A stretch of 64,000 bases of DNA from Pseudomonadota bacterium (lineage in GTDB: Bacteria > Pseudomonadota > Alphaproteobacteria > Azospirillales > Azospirillaceae), in contig JAFAFA010000046.1 of the NCBI GenBank assembly GCA_023423695.1, positions 62,001-126,000 on the forward strand, given 5' to 3'. The notes under the pieces were generated by a model, which had not been told where the DNA came from, did no database searches, and saw nothing but the letters and a program-made list of their open reading frames with translations. The position numbers and the translations under genes were made by a program. Positions 53,452-61,885 of the stretch are shown piece by piece. The first letter of the stretch is position 1, and every line of letters begins with the position of its first letter.

Positions 53452-54642
53452 ATGACGAGGGGAAAGCTTGCCGCCCTGCGTGACCGCCTGGCGGGATGGG
53501 GGGAGTTCGTGTTCCGGCCGATCCTGCCCGGCGCCACGCTGCGCGACCGCATGATCGCCTGCTGCGGCGCCCTGTTGGGCATCGCCGCGACCGGGCTGCT
53601 CTGCCGCAACATGCTGAGCTACATGTCGAGCGCACCGGTGCTGGTGGCGCCGATGGGGGCGTCGGCGGTGCTGCTGTTCGCCGTGCCGGCCAGCCCGCTG
53701 GCGCAGCCCTGGTCGATCGTCGGCGGCAATACGCTGTCGGCCGTCGTCGGGGTGCTGGTCGCCGCCGTCATCCCCGACCCGATGCTGGCGGGAGCCGCCG
53801 CGGTGGCGCTGGCCATCGCCACCATGTCGCTGACCCGCTGCCTCCACCCGCCGGGCGGGGCCGCCGCCCTGACCGCGGTGCTGGGCGGGCCGGCGGTGAC
53901 GGAGATGGGGATCAAGTTCGCCTTCTTCCCCGTCGCGGTGAACTCCATCCTGCTGCTGACCGCCGGGCTGATGTTCCACCGGCTGTCCGGTCACCGCTAT
54001 CCGCACAAGGCGGTCAACACCCACCGCACCAGCGATCCGCCGCCGCAGCTGCGCCCCGGCCTGACCCAGGGCGACGTGGACGTCGCGCTGCGCACGCTGG
54101 CCGAAACGCTGGACGTCAGCCGCGAGGATCTCGGTGCGCTGCTGGTCAATGCCGAGCTGCATGCGCTGGAACGCCTGCATGCCGACATCAGCTGCCGGGA
54201 CATCATGTCCCGCGACGTCGTGTCGGTCACGCTGGACACCCATCCGCAGGTGGCCCGCGCCCGGCTGCTGGAACATGGATTCCGCACCCTGCCGGTGGTG
54301 GATGCCCAGAACACCGTTGTCGGCATGGTCGGGCACGAGCAGCTGTCGCACGGCGATACCGGCCGCAGTGGCGCCCGCGTCGCCAGCGTCATGGCCCCGG
54401 CGACGGTCGAACTGCCGGACACCCCGGTCTTCCGCCTGCTGGGCCGCCTGTCGGACGGGCGCACCCATGACGTGGTGATCGTCGACCAGAACCGCCGCGT
54501 CCTCGGCATGGTCACCCAGACCGACCTGCTGGTGGTGCTGGCCCGCACGGCGCTTGCCCGTGCGGTGCAGACCGGCATCGATGGTCTCAACGGGGCGCTG
54601 CCGCGCAGCCCTCTGCGGGATGTCTCCGGCGGCCGGGCATAG
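53452..54642 (+). CDS. HPP family membrane protein with CBS domain pair
   Basis: Encodes 396 residues. An HPP-family integral membrane domain (about residues 25-185, four or more helices) contains the HPP signature in TRCLHPPGGAAALTAVLGG. It is followed by a cytoplasmic CBS pair (about 240-375; CRDIMSRDVVSVTLDTH and VMAPATVELPDTPV). Some HPP proteins are linked to nitrite transport in plastids and cyanobacteria; most bacterial ones are uncharacterised. The gene lies under a SoxR-type promoter, so it should respond to redox-cycling agents. The ATG at 53452 lies inside the predicted transcript and has a G-rich ribosome site. Confidence 0.85.
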   Translation: MTRGKLAALRDRLAGWGEFVFRPILPGATLRDRMIACCGALLGIAATGLLCRNMLSYMSSAPVLVAPMGASAVLLFAVPASPLAQPWSIVGGNTLSAVVGVLVAAVIPDPMLAGAAAVALAIATMSLTRCLHPPGGAAALTAVLGGPAVTEMGIKFAFFPVAVNSILLLTAGLMFHRLSGHRYPHKAVNTHRTSDPPPQLRPGLTQGDVDVALRTLAETLDVSREDLGALLVNAELHALERLHADISCRDIMSRDVVSVTLDTHPQVARARLLEHGFRTLPVVDAQNTVVGMVGHEQLSHGDTGRSGARVASVMAPATVELPDTPVFRLLGRLSDGRTHDVVIVDQNRRVLGMVTQTDLLVVLARTALARAVQTGIDGLNGALPRSPLRDVSGGRA

Positions 54643-54938
54643 CGGCCGGATTCCGCGCCGCTTCCCCTTTGTCGGCCTCGCGACGGAGGGGGAGTGGAAC
54701 ATTTGAAACAGTATGAAACAGGAATTCAGGCCTGTTCCACTGTTCAACTCGCAGCCGGGAGGATCTTGCGACGATAGGAGCGGCGAAGATGGCACCCGGC
54801 TGCACACCCTCTCTCTCCCGCACTCCGCGACAGGCTATTTTTCCTATCACAAATCGTCCCGAGGGATAAGCGTGGGCTCGAAATCGGTAACGCCCGCTTC
54901 TTCTTGATTGGACTGCGAATGCCTGACTGTTGGTGTGC

Positions 54939-55019
54939 TGAACTCTGGTGACGGGCACCCTGGAGACCGGGGCGTCACCAGAGTTCAAGGCCGTAATCGC
55001 CCACCGTCACCAAAGTTCA
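54939..55019. repeat. Iterons downstream of repA (3 copies)
   Basis: Three 15-bp copies of CGTCACCAAAGTTCA or a one-base variant lie at 54939-54953 (inverted), 54973-54987 and 55005-55019, the last ending 9 bp after the repA stop. They match those upstream of repA and suggest RepA binding at both ends of its gene. The gap 54643-54938 before them holds no supported gene. Confidence 0.85.
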
Positions 55020-55028
55020 GCCGCGCAA

Positions 55029-55958
55029 TCAGGCGATGCGCGCCACCACCCGCTCGTTGATCGGTGGGCGCGAGGGGTAGAGGATCAGCCCTTCGCCCGA
55101 TTCCTCGACGCGGGCGTCGGGATAGGCGGCCATGGCGTATTTCAGATTCGGGATGAACTTGGTCTTGAACTGGCGGACCAGGGCGTAGCCGGCGCCGAAC
55201 TGGCCGTGCAGGGCCGCCCAGGTGATCGGTGTCGGCTTTTCCAGCGAATGCAGGCGGTAGGCGAGCCAGATATAGACGTCGAGCGCCATCGACTTGCCGC
55301 TGATCGCCTTCAGCGCCTCTTCGGCCACCGGGACCGGGTGTTCGCGCAGGGCCTTGAAGAAGCTGTCGCTGAGCCGCACCGTCTCGGTGAACAGGGTTCC
55401 CTGGCGGTCGTCGGGCCGGCGCAGCTGGATGGCGTCGGCAACGATCGATTCCTTGCTCTGCCGCCGTCCGCCGTCGGCGTCGGTGAAGAAGGTCAGATGG
55501 CAGGCGGAAAGGCGCGCGGCCTGATCCTCGACGTCGCGGTAAGCCTTGCCGCAGATCGGGATGTCCATCCGCTTCAGCCAGTCATGCATGGAGCCGCCAA
55601 GCTCCACCTCCGGATTGCCGGTCTGGATGGCGCGGGTCTGGAGATAAAGCAGAATCATCCGCGCCCGGCTGCCATAGGGCACGCCGATTCGGCGGGTGAC
55701 GCCGTTGCGGTCTTCGATCACGCCGGGCTGGATCACCAGTTTGACCTTGTGGCCGGGCCGCTCCCAATGCTGATCGTCGGGAAGCTGGCGGTGCGGCAGC
55801 GCCGTCTGGCAGAATCCGGCATAGGTGATGCCGAGCTTGCCGTTCTCCGCGGCCTGGACCGCGGCGGCGATGTCGATCAGCGGCCGTTCCTCGTCCGATA
55901 CGAGGGCCAGCGCGCCGTCGCGACCGTGAGTCTCGATCAACCGATGAATGCTGCCCAT
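55029..55958 (-). CDS. repA: Plasmid/chromid replication initiator RepA
   Basis: Encodes 309 residues of the plasmid-encoded RepA family common on replicons of Azospirillum, Methylobacterium and acetic acid bacteria. Blocks such as YGSRARMILLYLQTRAI, DVYIWLAYRLHSL and TPITWAALHGQFG recur in the family and contain winged-helix-like segments. It should bind the surrounding iterons and start replication. The ATG at 55958 with GGGAG six bases upstream is chosen; the longer upstream frame runs into an iteron and is not family-like. Confidence 0.88.
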   Translation of the reverse strand: MGSIHRLIETHGRDGALALVSDEERPLIDIAAAVQAAENGKLGITYAGFCQTALPHRQLPDDQHWERPGHKVKLVIQPGVIEDRNGVTRRIGVPYGSRARMILLYLQTRAIQTGNPEVELGGSMHDWLKRMDIPICGKAYRDVEDQAARLSACHLTFFTDADGGRRQSKESIVADAIQLRRPDDRQGTLFTETVRLSDSFFKALREHPVPVAEEALKAISGKSMALDVYIWLAYRLHSLEKPTPITWAALHGQFGAGYALVRQFKTKFIPNLKYAMAAYPDARVEESGEGLILYPSRPPINERVVARIA

Positions 55959-56067
55959 GCCGCTCTCCCGTTCCTGGTCACCCGCTCCTGGCCTCCATGA
56001 CCGTCCTGTGACCGCCGGATGACCGAACCTGCCAGATACAACACCCCGGATCGCGCCGAAGGCAATT

Positions 56068-56325
56068 TGAACCTTGGTGACGCAGGCTAATTGGAAGCTA
56101 TTTGGAACCAACTATTAGATTCGTCACCAAAGTTCAGGGGATAAGTCCGAGTCGCGTCACCACAGTTCAAGGATGGCGTCACCAGAGTTCATGGGGAAAA
56201 CCGGGGTGCTTGTGGACGAATCGACGCGTTCGAGAACTTGCGGACTTGAACCTTGGTGACGCCTGGACCGGCGAGTCGGGGGACTCGGGCCGGCTTTGAG
56301 CCGCGGTGGGCGTCACCAAAGTTCA
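56068..56325. repeat. Iteron cluster upstream of repA (6 copies), probable origin
   Basis: Copies of the 15-bp unit lie at 56068 (inverted), 56122, 56155, 56177, 56247 (inverted) and 56311. The central unit is CGTCACCAAAGTTCA; one- or two-base variants have CACAG, CAGAG or, in the inverted copies, CAAGG in the middle. Starts at 56122, 56155 and 56177 are 33 and 22 bp apart, about whole helical turns. A DnaA-box-like TTGTGGACG lies between them near 56210. This arrangement next to repA supports an iteron-controlled origin. Confidence 0.85.
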
Positions 56326-56458
56326 AGGATTCCAGCAGGTAAGGGAAACGGCCTTTTGGACGACGCGACGGGGTGTCGTTGGGTAGACGGGTGTTCGCCA
56401 TAGCCGTCCCGCTTTTGATGCGCACATCACCAGAATGTTTGAATTCAACGACTTACCC

Positions 56459-56541
56459 GCCATCCCCGCGAAGGCGGAGATCCAGGATACGCTGCGAGGA
56501 AACCACTGAACCGTCTGGAGTCCCGCCTCTGCGGGGATGGC
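56459..56541. repeat. REP-like palindromic element inside the iteron region
   Basis: GCCATCCCCGCGAAGGCGG (from 56459) and the inverted CCGCCTCTGCGGGGATGGC (to 56541), with GATCCAG/CTGGAGTC next to them, form a long imperfect hairpin. The motif matches a type of interspersed repeat found in many proteobacteria. It splits the iteron array into a repA-proximal and a distal group. Confidence 0.75.
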
Positions 56542-56606
56542 GCCGAGAGGAGCGGATGTGGGCTTTCCTGGCTCTGCGGCCGTTTATGGGCCTCCCGTGG
56601 CCGGAG

Positions 56607-56810
56607 CGTCACCAAAGTTCAAACGGCCGGTCGAGTCGATTCCGGCCCCTCGGCGTCACCAAAGTTCAAAGCCACAGGCCCCCCCGCGGGCCCCAGCGTC
56701 ACCAAAGTTCAGGAGTCATGCCGAGTCGGTCCGGATGGGAGCGTCACCAAAGTTCAAACTCTGGAGGCTCGCCAGCCTGTCGGAGACCTTCGGGGCGTCA
56801 CCAATGTTCA
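56607..56810. repeat. Distal iteron cluster (5 direct copies)
   Basis: All five are in the same direction: 56607, 56654, 56697, 56742 and 56796. Four are identical CGTCACCAAAGTTCA and the last has CAATG. Start-to-start distances of 43 to 54 bp are longer and more regular than in the proximal group. They end 85 bp before the cation-transporter gene and may act in copy-number control or incompatibility. Confidence 0.85.
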
Positions 56811-56895
56811 GGTGCTCCCGTTCCGCGGAACCGTGCAGCAGCAGCAGAGTTGTTTGCCCACGGGGCTGAATTGCGGGCTGCTTTGGCGGGGGAAC

Positions 56896-57867
56896 ATGGC
56901 GCAGGATGCGATGGCCACTTCGGTGGGAGGTTCGGCGGCGGAGTCCGGCAAGGTGGTCCTTGCTGCCATCGCCGCCAATCTGGCGATCACCGTCACCAAA
57001 TTCGTGGCGGCGTTCCTGACCGGCAGCTCGTCGATGCTGAGCGAGGCGGTCCACTCCCTGGTCGACAGCGGGAACGAGGGGCTGATGCTGGTCGGGCTGA
57101 AGCGGTCGAGGAAGCCGCCCGACGACAGCCACCCCTTCGGCTACGCGCGCGAGCTGTATTTCTGGACCTTCGTCGTGGCACTGGTGATCTTCGCCGGCGG
57201 GGCCGTGGTGTCCATTTATGAAGGGGTGGAGAAGATCCTGCATCCCCAGCCCGTCGAATCGCCCTGGATCAACTTCGTCGTGCTGGGCATCGCCGTGGTG
57301 ATGGAGGGGGTCAGCTGGCTCGTGGCGCTGCGCGCCTTCAACGCCCGCCGTGGGAGGGCCGGCGTGCTCGAGACCGTCCAGGCCAGCAAGGACCCCACCA
57401 TCTTCATGGTGCTGTTCGAGGACAGCGCCGCCCTGGTCGGCCTGATCATCGCCGCCGCCTGCCTGTCCGCCGACCTGCTGCTGGACCAGCCGGTGTTCGA
57501 CGGCATCGGGTCGGTGCTGATCGGGCTGGTGCTGGCGGCCACCGCCGGTTTCCTCGCCTATGAGACGAAGAGCCTGCTGATCGGCGAGTCGGCCCGTCCC
57601 GATCTGGTGCGCGGGGTGAGCGCCCTGCTGCGCGAGGAGCCCGCGATCGAGCGCGTCAACGAGGTGCTGACCACCCATCTCGGCCCCGAGGTGGTGATCG
57701 TCAACCTCAGCCTCGATTTGCGGGACGAGGTGAGTGCGGGCGAGGTGGAGAAGGCGCTGGCCCGCATCGACCGCAGGGTGAAGGAGCGGTTTCCCGAGAT
57801 CAGCCGCGTCTTCACCGAGTTGCGGGCCGCGGCCTTGCCGGCCGGCAACGCCGGGCGGAGCGGGTGA
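56896..57867 (+). CDS. Cation diffusion facilitator family transporter
   Basis: Encodes 323 residues. About six membrane helices carry the family metal-site segments (AEAVHSLVDSGNEGLMLVG and HPFGYARELYFWTFV), followed by a C-terminal cytoplasmic domain with THLGPEVVIVNLSLD. CDF proteins export Zn2+, Fe2+, Mn2+ or similar ions by proton exchange. The HS-x2-DS pattern replaces the usual HALTD, as in several broad divalent exporters. The ATG at 56896 begins the aligned part. Confidence 0.87.
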   Translation: MAQDAMATSVGGSAAESGKVVLAAIAANLAITVTKFVAAFLTGSSSMLSEAVHSLVDSGNEGLMLVGLKRSRKPPDDSHPFGYARELYFWTFVVALVIFAGGAVVSIYEGVEKILHPQPVESPWINFVVLGIAVVMEGVSWLVALRAFNARRGRAGVLETVQASKDPTIFMVLFEDSAALVGLIIAAACLSADLLLDQPVFDGIGSVLIGLVLAATAGFLAYETKSLLIGESARPDLVRGVSALLREEPAIERVNEVLTTHLGPEVVIVNLSLDLRDEVSAGEVEKALARIDRRVKERFPEISRVFTELRAAALPAGNAGRSG

Positions 57868-58269
57868 TCTCTATAGACGGCGCGGCACCCGGCGCGTTCT
57901 TGCAAACAGCACTCTTGCAAACGGCCGGGCTCTCACCACATGCGCTCGCAGCGCGCAATCAGGATGGAGCAGCCCTGCCCGGCAGGCGGGGATCCGATGA
58001 ACAGTTCGCCAAGCGGCCCCAGATGGCCGCGGGGGATCGGATTTCCGGTCGCCCGCGGCGTATCCAGTATTTCTGCATGGACGATCCGGCCGCCATTAGG
58101 CGGCCGAACGCTGGCGCGCTTCAAGCTGCCGTCTCTCCCATTTGTTTCCGGCGAACAGCCCATGCCACGGCTGATCGCTTCCTCTCATTCACTGGTCTCG
58201 TCGACCGCGGGGCGCCATCGGGCGCCGGCCGCGCGATTTGTCATGCCCATACCTTCAGGGATCCCTTAG
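57868..58269. other. 402-bp intergenic region with a strong hairpin
   Basis: No gene is supported. The notable feature is a perfect 8-bp hairpin, CGGCCGCC-ATTA-GGCGGCCG, at 58087-58106, without a U-tract. It lies 160 bp before the CorC/CNNM-type gene and could be part of a structured 5' leader. Short open frames on both strands lack ribosome sites and homology. Confidence 0.4.
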
Positions 58270-59580
58270 ATGCTCTCCTTCGAGATCGCCATCATCGTGG
58301 CGTTGACGCTCCTCAACGGGGTGTTCGCCATGTCCGAACTCGCCGTCGTCTCCTCGCGCAAGGCCCGGCTCCAGCATATGGCCGACCAGGGTGACCGCGG
58401 AGCCCGGACGGCGCTGCGGCTGATCGAGGAGCCGAGCCGCTTCCTCAGCACCGTCCAGATCGGCATCACGCTGGTGGGCGTCGTCGCCGGCGCCTATGGC
58501 GGCGCCACGCTGGGCGACCGGCTGGCCCAGTGGCTGAACGGCTTTCCCATTCTGGCCGGGAAAGGCGAGATCCTCGGCGTCGGCGGTGTCCTGGTGGTCA
58601 TCACCTACCTGTCCATCGTGCTGGGCGAACTGATTCCCAAGCGCATCGCCCTGAAGAACCCGGAACGGATCGCTTCCCTGATCGCGCCGCCGATGCGCAT
58701 GCTGTCCCGCATCGCCGCTCCCTTCGTCTGGCTGCTCGGCGCCTCCACCGACCTGTTGCTGCGCCTGCTCGGCCTGCACGGTGCGCGCGAGGAGACGGTC
58801 ACCGAGGAGGAGGTCCGCTCGATGATCTCCGAAGGAACCCAGTCCGGCGTCTTCGCCCCGGCCGAGAAGGAGATGATCGACGGCGTGCTGCGGCTGGCCG
58901 ACCGCACGGTGCGCAGCATCATGATCCCCCGACCGGACGTCGCCTGGCTCGACCTGGGCAAGCCGCAGGCCGAACTGCTGGAGGCGATCCGCACCGGCGG
59001 CCATTCGCGCTATCCGGTGTGCCGCGGCGTGCTGGACGAACTGGTCGGCGTCGTCCACACCCGCGATCTGCTGGGCGCCGTCGTCCAGGGCCGCCCCTTC
59101 GACCTGGAAGCCGGGGCCGGCCGGCCGCTGGTGGTGCATGACGGGACGCCGATCCTCAAGCTGCTCGACCTGATGAAGAACTCGGGCCACCATCTGGCGA
59201 TGGTCGTCGACGAGTATGGCAGTATCGAGGGCGTGGTCACGCTCACCGACATTCTCGAAATCATCGCCGGCGACCTGCCGGAGGCCGGCGAGGTGGTGGA
59301 GACCGCGGCGATCCGGCGCGAGGACGGCTCCTGGCTGGTGGAGGGCTGGATGCCGGTGGACGAGTTCGAGGACAAGGTCGGCGTGCGCGGCTTGCGCGAT
59401 GCCGGCGACTTCCACACGGTGGCCGGGCTGGTGCTGCACCGCCTGGGCCATGTGCCGCAGGCAGGCGAGAGTTTCGACTGGAACGGTGCCCGCTTCGAAG
59501 TGGTGGACATGGACGGGCGCCGCATCGACAAGGTCCTGGTCGTGCCCCGGGTCGAACAGCCGGCCGATACGGAGGAGTGA
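58270..59580 (+). CDS. CNNM/CorC (hemolysin-like) membrane transporter with CBS domains
   Basis: Encodes 436 residues. A DUF21/CNNM membrane domain (about 1-190; FAMSELAVVSSRKARLQ, GGATLGDRLA, LGELIPKRIAL) is followed by a CBS pair (IMIPRPDVAWLDL; VDEYGSIEGVVTLTDILE) and a C-terminal CorC_HlyC domain (WLVEGWMPVDEFED). The family is linked to Mg2+ and Co2+ handling; the older name hemolysin is misleading. With the CDF gene it forms a small metal-ion group between repA and parA. Confidence 0.92.
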   Translation: MLSFEIAIIVALTLLNGVFAMSELAVVSSRKARLQHMADQGDRGARTALRLIEEPSRFLSTVQIGITLVGVVAGAYGGATLGDRLAQWLNGFPILAGKGEILGVGGVLVVITYLSIVLGELIPKRIALKNPERIASLIAPPMRMLSRIAAPFVWLLGASTDLLLRLLGLHGAREETVTEEEVRSMISEGTQSGVFAPAEKEMIDGVLRLADRTVRSIMIPRPDVAWLDLGKPQAELLEAIRTGGHSRYPVCRGVLDELVGVVHTRDLLGAVVQGRPFDLEAGAGRPLVVHDGTPILKLLDLMKNSGHHLAMVVDEYGSIEGVVTLTDILEIIAGDLPEAGEVVETAAIRREDGSWLVEGWMPVDEFEDKVGVRGLRDAGDFHTVAGLVLHRLGHVPQAGESFDWNGARFEVVDMDGRRIDKVLVVPRVEQPADTEE

Positions 59581-59637
59581 GGCCGGCGGGCGTCGGTCCG
59601 GCGCCCCGCTTGTTGTTGCAACTCGCCGCGCCTTCCA

Positions 59638-59667
59638 TTGACAAAGTTCCGGCAACTTGCTCAGACT
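59638..59667 (+). promoter_or_regulatory. Candidate parA promoter with operator dyad
   Basis: A perfect TTGACA (59638-59643) is followed by AAGTT-CCGGC-AACTT (59644-59658), an inverted repeat within the promoter spacer. The likely -10 (CAGACT near 59662) is weak. The dyad could be an autoregulatory site for the helix-turn-helix of ParA or a partition site. Confidence 0.45.
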
Positions 59668-59714
59668 CCGCCCACCGATGTGGCCGTCCACACCGGGACC
59701 GGAGTCGAGGGGGA

Positions 59715-60737
59715 ATGACGGGAATGCTGTCGATCGGGGGCGACGAGATGCGCCAGCTGCGCGAGCGTCGCGGCGAGAACCAGACGCAGTTCGCCGAATG
59801 GCTGAACGCGCAGCTTGGCCGCAGCTACACCAAGGCGCGGATCAGCCGCTGGGAAAGCGGGGCGGAGCGGATTCCGCAGCAGCTGGTCGATTTCCTGACC
59901 CGCCACAAGGCGGACGAGCGTCCCCGCGCCGCCACGTATCTGGCGATCGCCAACCAGAAGGGCGGCGTCGGCAAGACCGCCACCGCCGTCAACCTCGCCT
60001 ATGCCCTGACGGAAGGAGGCGCGCGGGTCCTGCTGATCGACTGCGACTCGCAGAGCAACGCCACCGTCCATGTCGGCATCGGCAACGCCGCCATCGTCGC
60101 GCTGGAGCAGCAGCGGAAGACACTCTACTACGTGCTGCGCTCCGAAGAGCCGCTGACCTCGGTCATCATGCCGACGGCGGAGCGCGGGCTGGACCTCGCC
60201 CCCGCCGGGCTGTCGCTGGCCGACGCCGACGTGGAGCTGGCGGCGGATTCCACCGGCGGGCTGATCCTGCGGGAGAAGCTGGACGAGGTGCGCCACGCCT
60301 ATGATTTCGTGGTGATGGACTGCGCGCCGAATCTGGGTCTGGTGACCGCCAACGCGCTGTCTGCGGCGGAGCTGGTGGTGGTGCCGGTGCAGACGGAGGC
60401 GCTGGCCCTGCTGGGCGTCAAGCGGCTGGTCGACACCATCGGCCGCATCCGCCGCCGGGTGAACCCCGGCCTGCGCATCGCTGGCATCATCCCGACCATG
60501 TACAACGACCGGCTGACCCAGGACCGCGCCACGCTGCAGGAACTGCACGAATCCTACGCCGATCAGGTGCCGGTCTTCGCCCCCATTCCGCGCGCCACCG
60601 TCTATGGCAAGGCGGCGGCGGCCGGCATGATCACGCTGGCCGGCGATCCGAAGGCGCCGGGGGCCGAGACCTTCCGCGAGGTGGCGCGCCAGATCCGCGC
60701 CTATGCCCAGAACCGGGAGTTGCCGCATGTCGCGTAA
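59715..60737 (+). CDS. parA: ParA-type partition ATPase with N-terminal helix-turn-helix
   Basis: Encodes 340 residues. About residues 11-60 form a Cro/CI-like helix-turn-helix (QTQFAEWLNAQLGR...KARISRWESG). The deviant Walker A KGGVGKT at 82-88 and VVMDCAPNLG follow. ParA drives segregation of the replicon with ParB and may repress its own operon through the N-terminal domain. The start may be the ATG at 59715 or the one at 59724, which has better ribosome-site spacing. The end overlaps parB by 11 bp. Confidence 0.92.
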   Translation: MTGMLSIGGDEMRQLRERRGENQTQFAEWLNAQLGRSYTKARISRWESGAERIPQQLVDFLTRHKADERPRAATYLAIANQKGGVGKTATAVNLAYALTEGGARVLLIDCDSQSNATVHVGIGNAAIVALEQQRKTLYYVLRSEEPLTSVIMPTAERGLDLAPAGLSLADADVELAADSTGGLILREKLDEVRHAYDFVVMDCAPNLGLVTANALSAAELVVVPVQTEALALLGVKRLVDTIGRIRRRVNPGLRIAGIIPTMYNDRLTQDRATLQELHESYADQVPVFAPIPRATVYGKAAAAGMITLAGDPKAPGAETFREVARQIRAYAQNRELPHVA

Positions 60738-61674
60738 GTTCGAACGCAAGACCCGCGAGCTTCTGGGCGGTGCAGGCGAGCCGGGCGGCGGCGGTGCGGG
60801 TGCGATGACGGGCGGGCTGACGGTGGGCAGCGACCGGCTGTTCGGCACCTCGGCCGGCTTCCCGCATGTGGTGGAACTGGACCTCGACCGTGTCCACCGC
60901 AACCCCGACCAGCCGCGGCGCCATTTCGACGAGGCGGAACTGCGCAGTCTGGCATCGTCCATCGAGCGGCACGGGCTGCAGAACCCGATCTTGGTCCGCC
61001 CGCTGCCCCAGGGCGAGTATCTGCTGATCGGCGGCGAGCGCCGGGTGCGCGCGCACGAGATGCTGGGCCGCAAGACGGTCTTCGCCATCCTGACCTCCGG
61101 CGATCCGGACGAGATCGGGCTGATCGACAATGTCCAGCGCGTCGATCTGAACGCTGTGGAATATGCGGCGGCGCTGGCCCGGCTGATCGACAAGCATGGC
61201 TACACCCATGACGAGCTGGCCGCCGTGGTCGGGCGCGACCGCACCGACGTGACCAAGCTGCTGGCGATCATGAGCCTGCCGGCGGAGATGCGGGAGGAGT
61301 ATGCGGCGGGCTTCGCCCATATCTCGCGCTCGGTCATGATCGAGATCGCCGCCGCCCCGGCGGACCTGCGCGCCGGGCTGTGGGAGCGTGCCAAGGAGGG
61401 GGCGAGCGTCAAGGCGGTGCGGCAGGCCAAGCGCGAGCATGCCCAAGGGACTGTTGCGGGCACCGCTTCAGAAGCCGCTCCGCCGGAGCCCGGCCCGAAG
61501 GAGGCGATGCGCTCCCTGCAGGCCAGCGTGAAGCGCATCATGCGCGACGTCGCCGTGGTGCGCGAGCAGTGCCGCTACCTCGACCCGGACAACCGCGAGC
61601 GGCTGATGCGGCTGCGCGCGGAGCTCGACGCGATCCTCGAAGGGGCGGATGACGGGGTGGGAAACGGGGGCTGA
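60727..61674 (+). CDS. parB: ParB-type partition protein
   Basis: Encodes 315 residues. The ParB/Spo0J core includes VHRNPDQPRRHFDEAELRSLASSI, the CTP-binding type motif GERRVRAHEMLG and IDNVQRVDLNAVEYAAAL, followed by a helix-turn-helix (THDELAAVVGRDRTDVTKLL). It loads on a parS site and bridges it to ParA. No chromosomal-type parS was seen in the window. The C-terminal about 50 residues look like a coiled-coil dimer region. Confidence 0.93.
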   Translation: MSRKFERKTRELLGGAGEPGGGGAGAMTGGLTVGSDRLFGTSAGFPHVVELDLDRVHRNPDQPRRHFDEAELRSLASSIERHGLQNPILVRPLPQGEYLLIGGERRVRAHEMLGRKTVFAILTSGDPDEIGLIDNVQRVDLNAVEYAAALARLIDKHGYTHDELAAVVGRDRTDVTKLLAIMSLPAEMREEYAAGFAHISRSVMIEIAAAPADLRAGLWERAKEGASVKAVRQAKREHAQGTVAGTASEAAPPEPGPKEAMRSLQASVKRIMRDVAVVREQCRYLDPDNRERLMRLRAELDAILEGADDGVGNGG

Positions 61675-61803
61675 CCGTTCAGGCTGCCAGGCGGTGGCTC
61701 CAGAGCGGGCGGTCCAGCCAGCGGTGCTCCAGCCCGTATCAGGCGTGCGGTTGAGTGCGGGGGCTGGTCCGGCCCCCGAGAAATCGCTTGTCCATCGTCG
61801 TCG

Positions 61804-61822
61804 CCGGGAGCAAAGCTCCCGG
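61804..61822. other. Perfect 8-bp hairpin downstream of parB
   Basis: CCGGGAGC-AAA-GCTCCCGG lies in the 211-bp gap between parB and the deacetylase gene, after a weaker C/G hairpin at 61758-61778. Neither has a U-tract. It may mark the end of the parAB message. Confidence 0.5.
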
Positions 61823-61885
61823 ACCTGCCCATGCACCCCTATATAAGGTGTTGAGGGGCGCCGACCTTCCCTTGCGTGCCTTGCG

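Noticed and set aside
54939..56810. Possible CRISPR array from repeated CGTCACC..GTTCA units
   Set aside because: Units are 15 bp, occur in both orientations with irregular spacing, flank repA and have no cas genes, so they are iterons.
57933..58269. Small open frames in the gap before the CNNM gene
   Set aside because: Overlapping frames on both strands with no ribosome site, homology or consistent codon use.
59580..61885. parS site near parAB
   Set aside because: No copy of the conserved chromosomal parS palindrome was seen. The short dyads present could be operators, so no partition site is claimed.
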